Assembly: GCA_964539925.1 (NCBI GenBank)
Contig: CAZILB010000147.1
Coordinates: forward strand, 1 to 9,157
DNA from: DP-20 sp964539925
GTDB taxonomy: Bacteria; Desulfobacterota; Binatia; UBA9968
Length of the DNA: 9,157 nt
Reading direction: 5' to 3'
Within the stretch, counting starts at the first letter, position 1; each line of letters starts with the position of its first letter. The notes below the pieces were generated by a model, which had not been told where the DNA came from, searched no databases, and was given only the letters and a program-made list of their open reading frames with translations. A program made the position numbers and the translations under genes. This document shows positions 1-5,540 of this stretch, piece after piece.

Positions 1-52
1 GAGAGGTCTGCAAAACCTCGATGCAGCGGTTCGAATCCGCTCGCCGCCTCCA
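1..52 (+). tRNA. tRNA-Cys (GCA), 5' end outside window
   Basis: This is the 3' part of a cysteine tRNA; the 5' acceptor strand and D arm lie before the window. The anticodon stem pairs 3-7 (GAGGT) with 15-19 (ACCTC) around the loop CTGCAAA, giving anticodon GCA at 10-12. The T arm pairs AGCGG (25-29) with CCGCT (37-41) around TTCGAAT. The acceptor 3' strand is 42-48, followed by discriminator T49 and an encoded CCA at 50-52. U73 is a known identity element of tRNA-Cys and agrees with the anticodon. The missing 5' half cannot be checked. Confidence 0.93.
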
Positions 53-56
53 ATCC

Positions 57-74
57 GCTGTTCCGCAGCTTTTT
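57..74 (+). terminator. Possible weak terminator after tRNA-Cys
   Basis: A short inverted repeat, GCTG (57-60) and CAGC (66-69) around a 5-base loop, is followed directly by TTTTT (70-74), five bases after the tRNA CCA end. The stem is only 4 bp, so this is a weak candidate for an intrinsic terminator of the tRNA transcript. Confidence 0.35.
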
Positions 75-108
75 GCCCGATCCACAAATTGAACTCGAAA
101 GCAGCCGG

Positions 109-381
109 TCATGGCTCCACTGCTTTGACGCGTCCCAGCAAGCGATCCAGTTCCCCGGTGGCGTCGAGCCGGCGGGCATCGTCGTAGCCGCCGATGGGAT
201 TGCCGTCGATAAATATCTGCGGCACCGTTCGGCGCCGCGATAGACTCTCCATTTGCGATCTGCGTTCGGAATCATGGGTCACGTCGATCTCGTCGAAGGC
301 AATGCTCTTCGAGCGCAGCAGATTCTTGGCGGCGGTGCAATACGAACAATAAGTCGTCGTATAGATCACGACTTGGGCCAT
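109..381 (-). CDS. grxC: Glutaredoxin, GrxC-type (Grx3-like)
   Basis: A 90-residue cytosolic dithiol glutaredoxin, which reduces protein disulfides or glutathione-mixed disulfides at the expense of glutathione or a related thiol. The thioredoxin-fold strand VVIYTTTYC leads into the active site C12-S-Y-C15. The cis-proline motif TVPQIF (P54) and the GGYDD stretch (64-68) form the substrate groove. Length matches the 80-90 residues usual for the family. The active site is CSYC rather than the commoner CPYC, which also occurs in functional dithiol enzymes. The ATG start is supported by a strong ribosome site, GAGGAGGT, at 393-400. The gene is divergent from coaE, with 94 bases between the starts. 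Confidence 0.93.
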   Translation of the reverse strand: MAQVVIYTTTYCSYCTAAKNLLRSKSIAFDEIDVTHDSERRSQMESLSRRRTVPQIFIDGNPIGGYDDARRLDATGELDRLLGRVKAVEP

Positions 382-392
382 ATCTACGGGCT

Positions 393-400
393 ACCTCCTC
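393..400 (-). promoter_or_regulatory. Ribosome binding site of grxC
   Basis: GAGGAGGT on the minus strand, 11 bases before the grxC ATG at 381. It is a near-perfect anti-Shine-Dalgarno complement and fixes the start. Confidence 0.7.
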
Positions 401-402
401 GG

Positions 403-417
403 AGCCGCTCAGCGGCT
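403..417. repeat. Perfect 7+1+7 palindrome in grxC leader
   Basis: AGCCGCT-C-AGCGGCT is a perfect inverted repeat with one central base. It lies in the grxC-coaE divergent spacer, two bases upstream of the grxC ribosome site. It could be a regulator operator, or as RNA a 6-bp hairpin with a TCA-type triloop in the grxC leader. No U-tract follows, so it is not a terminator on either strand. Confidence 0.55.
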
Positions 418-440
418 ATTCTGACATTCTCCGCGCCCGC

Positions 441-469
441 TTGAAAGCCGCCCTGGACTTTGCGATTAG
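441..469 (+). promoter_or_regulatory. Predicted coaE promoter
   Basis: TTGAAA (441-446, five of six matches to the sigma70 -35) is separated by 17 bases from GATTAG (464-469, three of six). A TG one base before the hexamer (461-462) makes an extended -10. The expected start of transcription, seven bases past the hexamer, is base 476, the A of the coaE ATG. The -10 is weak, so this is a prediction. Confidence 0.4.
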
Positions 470-475
470 TGCGTA

Positions 476-1072
476 ATGAAGTTGGTCGGCCTCACTGGCG
501 GCATCGCTTCCGGAAAAAGCACAGCGGCAACAATCCTCGAAAGCCTCGGCGCGGCCGTCGTCAACGCCGATACTCTGGCGCGCGAAGTGGTCGAGCCGGG
601 TCGTGAAGCATGGCAGGAAATCATCGCTGCCTTCGGGTCCGAAATCCTGCAATCCGATCGCGCTCTCGACCGACAAAAGCTGCGAACGCTCATCTTCAAC
701 AATCCTGACGCGCGCCGAAAACTCGAATCGATCATCCATCCGCGCGTCCGCGCCCTGGCCGAACGGAGGATCGCCGAGCATGGCGCCGCCGGTTATGCCG
801 TGGTTGTTTACGAAGTGCCGCTGCTGTTCGAAGGCCGCTTACATGAATGGCTTCGCCCGGTGATTTTAATCGCCTGCGACATCGAAACCCAGATTGAGCG
901 TTTACAACAGCGGGACGGTTTGGATCGAGTTCAAGCGCAAAAACACATCGAAGCCCAAATGAACCTGGAAGAGAAGCGGCGCCTCGCCGACTACGTGATC
1001 GAAAACAACGGCAATCTGGAAGATCTCAAACGCCAGGTGGAAGCCGTTCTGGAAACAATTAAAACTACTTGA
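476..1072 (+). CDS. coaE: Dephospho-CoA kinase
   Basis: A 198-residue cytosolic P-loop kinase that phosphorylates the ribose 3'-hydroxyl of dephospho-CoA with ATP, the last step of coenzyme A synthesis. The Walker A loop is GGIASGKST (residues 8-16, K14 and S15). It is followed by NAD (30-32), whose D32 is the family's catalytic aspartate, then IIHPRV near residue 87 and EVPLLFEG near 113, both CoaE signatures. Length matches the family's ~200 residues. The ATG has no Shine-Dalgarno sequence ahead of it, in keeping with the predicted leaderless message. Its last 8 bases overlap the end of the convergent efp gene. Confidence 0.96.
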   Translation: MKLVGLTGGIASGKSTAATILESLGAAVVNADTLAREVVEPGREAWQEIIAAFGSEILQSDRALDRQKLRTLIFNNPDARRKLESIIHPRVRALAERRIAEHGAAGYAVVVYEVPLLFEGRLHEWLRPVILIACDIETQIERLQQRDGLDRVQAQKHIEAQMNLEEKRRLADYVIENNGNLEDLKRQVEAVLETIKTT

Positions 1073-1625
1073 CCCGCTCCTGGTAGGAGCCGTCGGTCGG
1101 ATCGACCCGCACTCTGTCGCCCACTTGGATGAACGGCGGCACCTGCACGATCACGCCGGTTTCCAGCTTCGCCGGTTTATAGGACGCACTCGCCGTCGCC
1201 CCTTTCATCGACGGCTCGGTATCGATCACTTCCAAATCAACGGTCGAAGGCGGATAGATACCCACCGGTTTGCCGTCGTGAAACTCGATACCGACCACGG
1301 AATTGGGCAACAGGAACGAAAGCAGATCGCCGACGTCTTGCGCGGTCAGAGTAATCTGCTCGTAGTTTTCGGTGTCCATGAACGTGTGCAAATCGCCCTC
1401 GGCGTACAGGTATTGCATCTGCCGCATTTCCAAGATCGCCTGATCGACGCGGTCTTCCGAGCGAAACTTGTACTCCGTGCCGATACCGGTGCGCAGGTTC
1501 TTCATCTTCGTCTGCATGAAGCCTCGCTTGTTGCCGGGAGTGAGGTGATGCACCGCGGTCACGCGAAAAAGATCTCCCTCGTGGACGATGATCATCCCCG
1601 GTCTGAGTTGCGTCGCTTGAACCAT
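1065..1625 (-). CDS. efp: Translation elongation factor P
   Basis: A 186-residue three-domain factor that binds between the P and E sites of the ribosome and relieves stalling at polyproline stretches. The N-terminal KOW-like domain begins TQLRPGMIIVHEGDLF. The first OB domain follows near residue 65, and the C-terminal OB domain contains ATASASYKPAKLETG and the typical end QVGDRVRVDPTDG. The loop that enters the peptidyl-transferase centre reads T29-P-G-N-K-R-G-F36. Aligned without gaps to E. coli, Asn32 takes the place of the beta-lysylated Lys34, and Lys33 is the next residue. The start is supported by AAGGAAGGA at 1635-1643, nine bases ahead. It lies 98 bases below gdhA on the same strand and converges on coaE with an 8-base overlap. 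Confidence 0.96.
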   Translation of the reverse strand: MVQATQLRPGMIIVHEGDLFRVTAVHHLTPGNKRGFMQTKMKNLRTGIGTEYKFRSEDRVDQAILEMRQMQYLYAEGDLHTFMDTENYEQITLTAQDVGDLLSFLLPNSVVGIEFHDGKPVGIYPPSTVDLEVIDTEPSMKGATASASYKPAKLETGVIVQVPPFIQVGDRVRVDPTDGSYQERVK

Positions 1626-1634
1626 CGCCTAACG

Positions 1635-1643
1635 TCCTTCCTT
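1635..1643 (-). promoter_or_regulatory. Ribosome binding site of efp
   Basis: AAGGAAGGA on the minus strand, nine bases before the efp ATG (1625). It supports that start. Confidence 0.6.
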
Positions 1644-1702
1644 CGCCGTCTCGTATTTTTGGTTACCAGTTTCTTGCGGCCGCTTCAACGCGCCTGGGCG
1701 GT

Positions 1703-1715
1703 GGTTGGCGCAACC
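1703..1715. repeat. Short inverted repeat between gdhA and efp
   Basis: GGTTG (1703-1707) and CAACC (1711-1715) form a perfect 5-bp stem with a 3-base loop in the 98-base gap after gdhA. No T-run follows on the minus strand, so an intrinsic terminator is not supported. It may be a weak pause or processing hairpin, or chance. Confidence 0.25.
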
Positions 1716-1723
1716 CCTTCGCC

Positions 1724-2983
1724 TCAGGCGTAAAGGCCTCGCCAGAGCATGGCCTTGGCGACGCGTTCGATGCCGATCATGAGCGCGGCCATGCGCATGT
1801 CGACGTTTTGCTTGCGGCTCATCTCGAGGACGTTGTGAAAAGACCTGACCAGGATATCCCGCAGCTTCTTGTGCACCTCATCTTCGCTCCAGAAAAAATT
1901 TTGCAGATCCTGCACCCATTCGAAGTACGAGACCACAACCCCGCCGGCATTGGCGAGAACGTCGGGAACTACAAAGACGTCGTTCTCTTTGAGAATTGCA
2001 TCCGCCTCCGGTGTGGTCGGACCGTTGGCGCCCTCCACAAGAATCCGGCACTTAAGGCGCGCGGCGTTGGCTTGGGTGATCTGCATTTCCAACGCGGCTG
2101 GCACGAGCACGTCGCACTTGAGTTCCAAAAGTCCTTCGTTGGTGATCTTCTCGCCGTAGGGACAGCCTTCAAGACTATGGTCCTTGTCGGCCACTTGGAG
2201 AAGTTTGTCCACCGGCAATCCTTTCGGATCGTAAAATCCGCCGGTGCGGTCGGAAACGCCGATGATCTTCGCACCGATTTTGGCGAGTTCCTTGACCGCG
2301 ACGGAGCCGACGTTGCCGAAACCCTGGACCACAGCGGTGCTCCTGGCGAGATCCACGCCCAGTTGCTTCGCGGCCTCGATCGTCATATAGACCACGCCGC
2401 GGCCGGTCGCCTCCCGCCTTCCCAACGTGCCGCCGATCGCCACCGGCTTGCCGGTCACAACTTCCGGCACGGCGTGGCCTTTATGTTGCGAGTAGGTGTC
2501 CATGATCCAAGCCATGACTTGCTCATTGGTTCCCATATCGGGAGCCGGCACGTCGACTTCCGGTCCGATGACGTTGAGGATTTCAGCCGTAAAGCGGCGT
2601 GTCATCGACTGCAACTCCTGGCGCGAAAGCTCGGCCGGATCGCAAGCGATGCCGCCTTTGGCCCCTCCCAAGGGCAGACCGACCAGGGAGCATTTCCAGG
2701 TCATCCACATTGCCAGCGCGGTAACTTCGCCGAGATTGACCTCGGGGTGGTAACGAATGCCCCCCTTGAACGGCCCGAGAACGTCGTTGTGCTGCACCCG
2801 ATAGCCGGTAAAAACATGGACGCGACCGTCGTCCATTCGAGTGGGCACGCTGACGATCAACGAGCGGTCCGGCCGGCGCAATCGCGCAGCCAAATTGGCA
2901 TCTAGATCGAGCTTCGCCGCGGCCACATCAAATTGTTGCACCGCCATCTCGCTGGCGGGACTGCGCCATTCCACGGTGGACAT
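1724..2983 (-). CDS. gdhA: Glutamate dehydrogenase, hexameric type
   Basis: A 419-residue cytosolic enzyme that interconverts glutamate with 2-oxoglutarate and ammonium using NAD(P). The N-terminal domain has PFKGGIRYHP (71-80, K73), the substrate lysines K97 and K109 (in PLGGAKGGI), and PAPDMGTN with catalytic D148. The Rossmann domain has AIGGTLGRREATGRG (181-195) and VQGFGNVG (218-225). The second Rossmann strand ends in D244 (GVSDRTG), which points toward NAD but does not settle cofactor choice. EGANGPTTPEA and NAGGVVVSYFEWVQ complete the family pattern. The reading frame opens further up at a GTG (3025), but the ATG at 2983 has GGAGG four bases ahead and gives the usual ~420-residue length. 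It follows the HIT gene by 45 bases, probably in one operon. Confidence 0.97.
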   Translation of the reverse strand: MSTVEWRSPASEMAVQQFDVAAAKLDLDANLAARLRRPDRSLIVSVPTRMDDGRVHVFTGYRVQHNDVLGPFKGGIRYHPEVNLGEVTALAMWMTWKCSLVGLPLGGAKGGIACDPAELSRQELQSMTRRFTAEILNVIGPEVDVPAPDMGTNEQVMAWIMDTYSQHKGHAVPEVVTGKPVAIGGTLGRREATGRGVVYMTIEAAKQLGVDLARSTAVVQGFGNVGSVAVKELAKIGAKIIGVSDRTGGFYDPKGLPVDKLLQVADKDHSLEGCPYGEKITNEGLLELKCDVLVPAALEMQITQANAARLKCRILVEGANGPTTPEADAILKENDVFVVPDVLANAGGVVVSYFEWVQDLQNFFWSEDEVHKKLRDILVRSFHNVLEMSRKQNVDMRMAALMIGIERVAKAMLWRGLYA

Positions 2984-2987
2984 GAAA

Positions 2988-2992
2988 CCTCC
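2988..2992 (-). promoter_or_regulatory. Ribosome binding site of gdhA
   Basis: GGAGG on the minus strand, four bases before the ATG at 2983. It decides in favour of this start over the upstream GTG at 3025. The spacing is slightly short. Confidence 0.6.
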
Positions 2993-3028
2993 AGTCACGG
3001 AAAGTAAAAGTGGCGTTCGTTTCACCGA

Positions 3029-3373
3029 CTAGCCGGGCGGCCAGCTCATCCGGCGCCCGCCGAGAAGATGATAGTGCAGGTGGAAAACGCTCTGACCCGC
3101 GTCCGCTCCGGAGTTGACGACCACGCGGAAACCCTTGTTGGCGAGGCCCAGATCTTGGGCCAATCGGCCCGCGACCTGAAAGATCTCACCGATCAGCGCC
3201 CCGTCCTCGACTGCGATATCAAGGACGCTCGCCAGATGTTTGCGCGGTATGATCAGCACATGCACCGGCGCTTTCGGACTGATATCCTTGAACGCGACCA
3301 CGCGGTCGTTTTGAAACACGACATTCGCCTTGATGGTTCCGTCAACAATGCCGCAGAAAAGGCAATCATTCAC
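3029..3373 (-). CDS. HIT-family protein (HINT-like nucleotide hydrolase)
   Basis: A 114-residue histidine-triad protein of the HINT branch, whose members hydrolyse adenosine phosphoramidates and aminoacyl-AMPs in the cytosol. The N-terminus C4-L-F-C7 and the stretch KAPVHVLIIPRKH are typical. The catalytic triad is H98-L-H100-Y-H102, followed by LLGG and the C-terminal WPPG. The reading frame extends upstream to an ATG at 3412 that would overlap the preceding gene. The GTG at 3373 is preferred: it has GGGAGG eight bases ahead and gives the usual HINT N-terminus (NDCLFC). It lies 28 bases below the soluble Rieske gene. Physiological substrate is not evident from context. Confidence 0.93.
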   Translation of the reverse strand: MNDCLFCGIVDGTIKANVVFQNDRVVAFKDISPKAPVHVLIIPRKHLASVLDIAVEDGALIGEIFQVAGRLAQDLGLANKGFRVVVNSGADAGQSVFHLHYHLLGGRRMSWPPG

Positions 3374-3381
3374 CAACGCTT

Positions 3382-3387
3382 CCTCCC
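3382..3387 (-). promoter_or_regulatory. Ribosome binding site of the HIT gene
   Basis: GGGAGG on the minus strand, eight bases before a GTG at 3373. It fixes this GTG as the start rather than the in-frame ATG at 3412. Confidence 0.6.
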
Positions 3388-3401
3388 GCCCGCGCCGCGC
3401 G

Positions 3402-3779
3402 CTAATCAGCACCGCTCGAACCCGGAAGCCGCGCGTAGATCATGTCGTCGTCGATCTCCAGAGGGACGCTTTGAAGCGACAGACCGAAACAAGGGCCCCA
3501 GATGCATTCGCCGCTCGGCGGCTCGAACACCGCGCCGTGCGTCGCGCACATGAGATAGCGGCCGTCCGAGCTGAAAAACTGGTTATTGACCCAATCGAGC
3601 GTGATGCCGGTATGGGGGCAACGGTTCATATAGGCAAAGTGACTCCCGTCGTAGTTGACGAGCAACGCTTCGAGATCACGCTGGCCGCGGCGCAAAGTGA
3701 ATTTTTTGCTCTCGCCGGGCTCTAGCTCGCCCACGGACGCAACTCGTTTTCGGTTGGATTTTATCACGCGCTTCTCCAT
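3402..3779 (-). CDS. Soluble Rieske [2Fe-2S] protein
   Basis: A 125-residue cytosolic electron carrier of the Rieske fold. The cluster ligands are C54-P-H56 and C78-A-T-H81. The second cysteine pair that forms the stabilising disulfide in bc1-type Rieske proteins is absent, so this resembles low-potential, ferredoxin-like Rieske proteins. A further pair, C92 and C97 in GECIWGPC, is shared with the neighbour. No signal peptide, membrane segment or fused oxygenase domain is present, and its redox partner is unknown. The frame is open further upstream, but the ATG at 3779 has AAGGAG at 3787-3792, seven bases ahead, overlapping the stop codon of the preceding Rieske gene. The two proteins align along most of their length and look like tandem duplicates. 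Confidence 0.93.
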   Translation of the reverse strand: MEKRVIKSNRKRVASVGELEPGESKKFTLRRGQRDLEALLVNYDGSHFAYMNRCPHTGITLDWVNNQFFSSDGRYLMCATHGAVFEPPSGECIWGPCFGLSLQSVPLEIDDDMIYARLPGSSGAD

Positions 3780-3786
3780 CACGCGG

Positions 3787-3792
3787 CTCCTT
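3787..3792 (-). promoter_or_regulatory. Ribosome binding site of soluble Rieske gene
   Basis: AAGGAG on the minus strand, seven bases before the ATG at 3779 and overlapping the TAA stop (3791-3793) of the gene before it. This suggests translational coupling of the two Rieske genes. Confidence 0.65.
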
Positions 3793-4270
3793 AGTCGGCA
3801 AGATCTTTCAAGTCGCCCGACGGACAACCGACCAGCACTTCGCCACGGTCCACCCGGACCGGCAGCCGGTAGAGTGACTCGCCTTTGCACGGTCCGTCAA
3901 CGCACAAACCGGTGCCGAATTCGTAAAGCGCCCCGTGGGTGTAGCAACGCAAAAAACGCCCGTCGTCGCTAAGAAACTCGTCGCGGACAAAATCCAGCGG
4001 CGTCGGCATGTGCCGGCAGCGGTTGACGTAAGCGTGGAAGCTGCCCCGGTCGTTGATCAAAAAACCGTCCAGACGATACTTTTGACAGATAAGCCAAAAT
4101 TTTTTCACCGAGCCGGGCGCCAGCTCGCCGACTCTGGCGATTACCCGGCCGCCGTCCCGGCTTTCTTCCTCCATGCGCCGTCGGTCGCGGACAAAAAACC
4201 AGCGCCGAATAGCCAAACCGATGAGATAGAGCGCCAGGAAGGCCAGCGACAGAAAGAGCGTGAGCGCCAT
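3791..4270 (-). CDS. Membrane-anchored Rieske [2Fe-2S] protein
   Basis: A 159-residue protein with one N-terminal membrane helix (about residues 2-21, leucine- and alanine-rich) followed by a strongly basic stretch (R22, R23, R28, R30-R32) and a Rieske domain from about residue 43. Ligands are C85-R-H87 and C109-Y-T-H112; C123 and C128 match the extra pair in the neighbouring Rieske protein. Under the positive-inside rule the basic stretch places the Rieske domain in the cytoplasm, unlike bc1/b6f Rieske proteins, which are exported by Tat; no twin-arginine signal precedes the helix. The frame opens upstream at 4369, inside the preceding gene. The ATG at 4270 is preferred because it begins at the helix and lies 19 bases after the preceding stop, although no clear ribosome site is visible. 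Partner and function are unknown. Confidence 0.88.
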   Translation of the reverse strand: MALTLFLSLAFLALYLIGLAIRRWFFVRDRRRMEEESRDGGRVIARVGELAPGSVKKFWLICQKYRLDGFLINDRGSFHAYVNRCRHMPTPLDFVRDEFLSDDGRFLRCYTHGALYEFGTGLCVDGPCKGESLYRLPVRVDRGEVLVGCPSGDLKDLAD

Positions 4271-4289
4271 AACCGCCGCCGATAAAGTT

Positions 4290-4619
4290 TTACTCCGAGC
4301 CTCTATCGACGATGTTTCGTATACGTTTGACTTCCTGCGGACTTTGCCGGCCCGAGATACCCATGACACGCATCAACTCGGTGGTCATCTCCGCGGCAAC
4401 CTGGTCTTGTAGGCTGCCCTTGCCGTCGGGATCGGCTTGCAAAAACTGTATTATTTTTTCCCTGGAAACGCCGGTTTGCTCCAGGCCGTCGAGAAATTGG
4501 CCGTAGCTCGCTCTGCCGCGCAGCTCGTTCACGCGCGCCAGAAGTTTTTTGCACTCGCCGCAGACCTTGGCGAAAAACCGGACGCGCTCGCAACAATAAA
4601 TGCAGTTTCGGCTCACCAT
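4290..4619 (-). CDS. Unknown protein with N-terminal CxxC-CxxC zinc-ribbon-like motif
   Basis: I do not recognise this protein. It is about 109 residues. Near the N-terminus it has two cysteine pairs, CIYC (with a third adjacent Cys) and CGEC, spaced ten residues apart, consistent with a small zinc ribbon or iron-binding knuckle. The rest is charged and probably helical, with no membrane segment or signal peptide. The start may be the ATG at 4619 or the adjacent GTG at 4622; neither has a good ribosome site, which fits coupling to the CysQ gene that stops 10-13 bases upstream. It sits 19 bases ahead of the membrane-anchored Rieske gene and may act with it or help cluster handling, but that is only inferred from position. 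Confidence 0.72.
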   Translation of the reverse strand: MVSRNCIYCCERVRFFAKVCGECKKLLARVNELRGRASYGQFLDGLEQTGVSREKIIQFLQADPDGKGSLQDQVAAEMTTELMRVMGISGRQSPQEVKRIRNIVDRGSE

Positions 4620-4632
4620 CACGCTCGCGCCA

Positions 4633-5436
4633 TTATTTTTTTTCGCCCATCGCTTGCGCCCACAGCCGCTGCAACCCGGCGGTCAGATCGCCGTTGGCCG
4701 CGACCACACCCCGATGCTTGGGAAACTGACGGTTAAAAAACATTGCGTTGCCGTCGCCGTCAACCGCCTTGCCGCCGGCTTCCTCGACGATCAACGCCCC
4801 GGCACAGATGTCCCACTCGTAGATGGTGCGAAAGGTCAGCGTGCCGTCGCCGTCGCCGCCCGCCACTTTGGCCAAACGGTAGGCGATGCTGCCGACGGGT
4901 TTAATATCGCAACGATCGACAAACACCTGAAATTTCTTTTGTGGCTCGGAGCGGCTCACGAGCAGCAACGCGCCATTGATCATCTGGCGCGGGTTGACAC
5001 GGATAGCCGCGTCGTTGAGACAAGCGCCCTGGCCCGCCACCGCTTTATAAAACCGCTCCTTTGCCGGATTGTAAACAATGGCCACCTTGGGCCGCCCGTT
5101 GACGACCAAAGCAATGGAGACGGCAAACTGGGGGACGCCTTCAATAAACTCTTTGGTGCCGTCGATGGGATCAATCACCCAGACCCGCGCCGCGGCCAGG
5201 CGATCCGAGCTATCGCTGTCCTCTTCCGAAAGCCAGCCATCCTGCGGAAAGCGGTGACGAATCCTCTCCCGAATCAACCGGTTGGCTTCAAGGTCCGCGC
5301 TGGTCACCGGGTTGTTTTTGCTTTTCTCGTGAACGTCGAACTTGCCCTTGAACAGCCTCATAACCGCCGCACCCGCCTCGTGCGCGGCCAGCTCGGCAAC
5401 CTGCAACTCGTTCTTATAGTCCGCCTCGGCAATCAA
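4633..5436 (-). CDS. cysQ: CysQ-type 3'(2'),5'-bisphosphate nucleotidase (inositol monophosphatase family)
   Basis: A 267-residue Mg-dependent, Li-sensitive-type phosphatase. CysQ enzymes remove the 3' phosphate from 3'-phosphoadenosine 5'-phosphate, a by-product of sulfate assimilation and sulfo- or phosphopantetheinyl transfer. Motifs seen: NPVTSAD (42-48), SEED (70-73), the metal site WVIDPIDGTKEF (D89, D92, T94) and YEWDICAGA (D209). DPIDGTKEF followed by an EGVPQF-type segment favours CysQ over inositol or fructose phosphatases, but substrate is not certain. The best start is a TTG at 5436, with a weak AGG eight bases ahead; another TTG ten codons in is possible. It heads the probable operon with the Rieske, HIT and gdhA genes. 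Whether its link to CoA chemistry (coaE nearby) matters is unclear. Confidence 0.87.
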   Translation of the reverse strand: MIAEADYKNELQVAELAAHEAGAAVMRLFKGKFDVHEKSKNNPVTSADLEANRLIRERIRHRFPQDGWLSEEDSDSSDRLAAARVWVIDPIDGTKEFIEGVPQFAVSIALVVNGRPKVAIVYNPAKERFYKAVAGQGACLNDAAIRVNPRQMINGALLLVSRSEPQKKFQVFVDRCDIKPVGSIAYRLAKVAGGDGDGTLTFRTIYEWDICAGALIVEEAGGKAVDGDGNAMFFNRQFPKHRGVVAANGDLTAGLQRLWAQAMGEKK

Positions 5437-5470
5437 ATTTGCACCTGCGCTCTGATTTCAAACCTTTCCA

Positions 5471-5487
5471 GGTGTCTATTAAACACC
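5471..5487. repeat. Inverted repeat straddling the cysQ -10 element
   Basis: GGTGT (5471-5475) and ACACC (5483-5487) flank seven bases that contain most of the predicted -10 hexamer (5478-5483). An inverted repeat in this place could be a repressor operator. The arms are only 5 bp. Confidence 0.3.
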
Positions 5488-5506
5488 AGATCTTGGAGTA
5501 CGGCAA
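5478..5506 (-). promoter_or_regulatory. Predicted sigma70-like promoter of the cysQ-Rieske-gdhA run
   Basis: On the minus strand TTGCCG (5501-5506, four of six) and TTTAAT (5478-5483, five of six) are separated by 17 bases. The expected transcript starts near 5471, giving a leader of about 35 bases before the cysQ TTG. This is the only good promoter I see ahead of this gene run. Confidence 0.55.
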
Positions 5507-5540
5507 CTTTGGCGCGATGGCAAAACGTCTGCGACTTGCT

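Noticed and set aside
1661..1686. Possible efp promoter in the gap below gdhA (TTGAAG with TAACCA)
   Set aside because: The -35-like part is fair, but the -10-like hexamer matches at only two positions, so it is not supported.
1125..1733. A 202-codon open frame on the plus strand
   Set aside because: It is antisense to efp and the gap after gdhA; translation is Arg/His-rich and unlike any family.
1808..2905. A 365-codon open frame on the plus strand
   Set aside because: It lies entirely antisense to glutamate dehydrogenase, whose protein is unmistakable. The translation has no recognisable motif and is a GC-rich shadow frame.
2984..3025. Upstream GTG start for gdhA
   Set aside because: The ATG at 2983 has a GGAGG site, and the extension is not typical of the family.
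4631..4633. ATG overlapping the cysQ stop as start of the zinc-ribbon gene
   Set aside because: It is in another frame and meets a stop after four codons.
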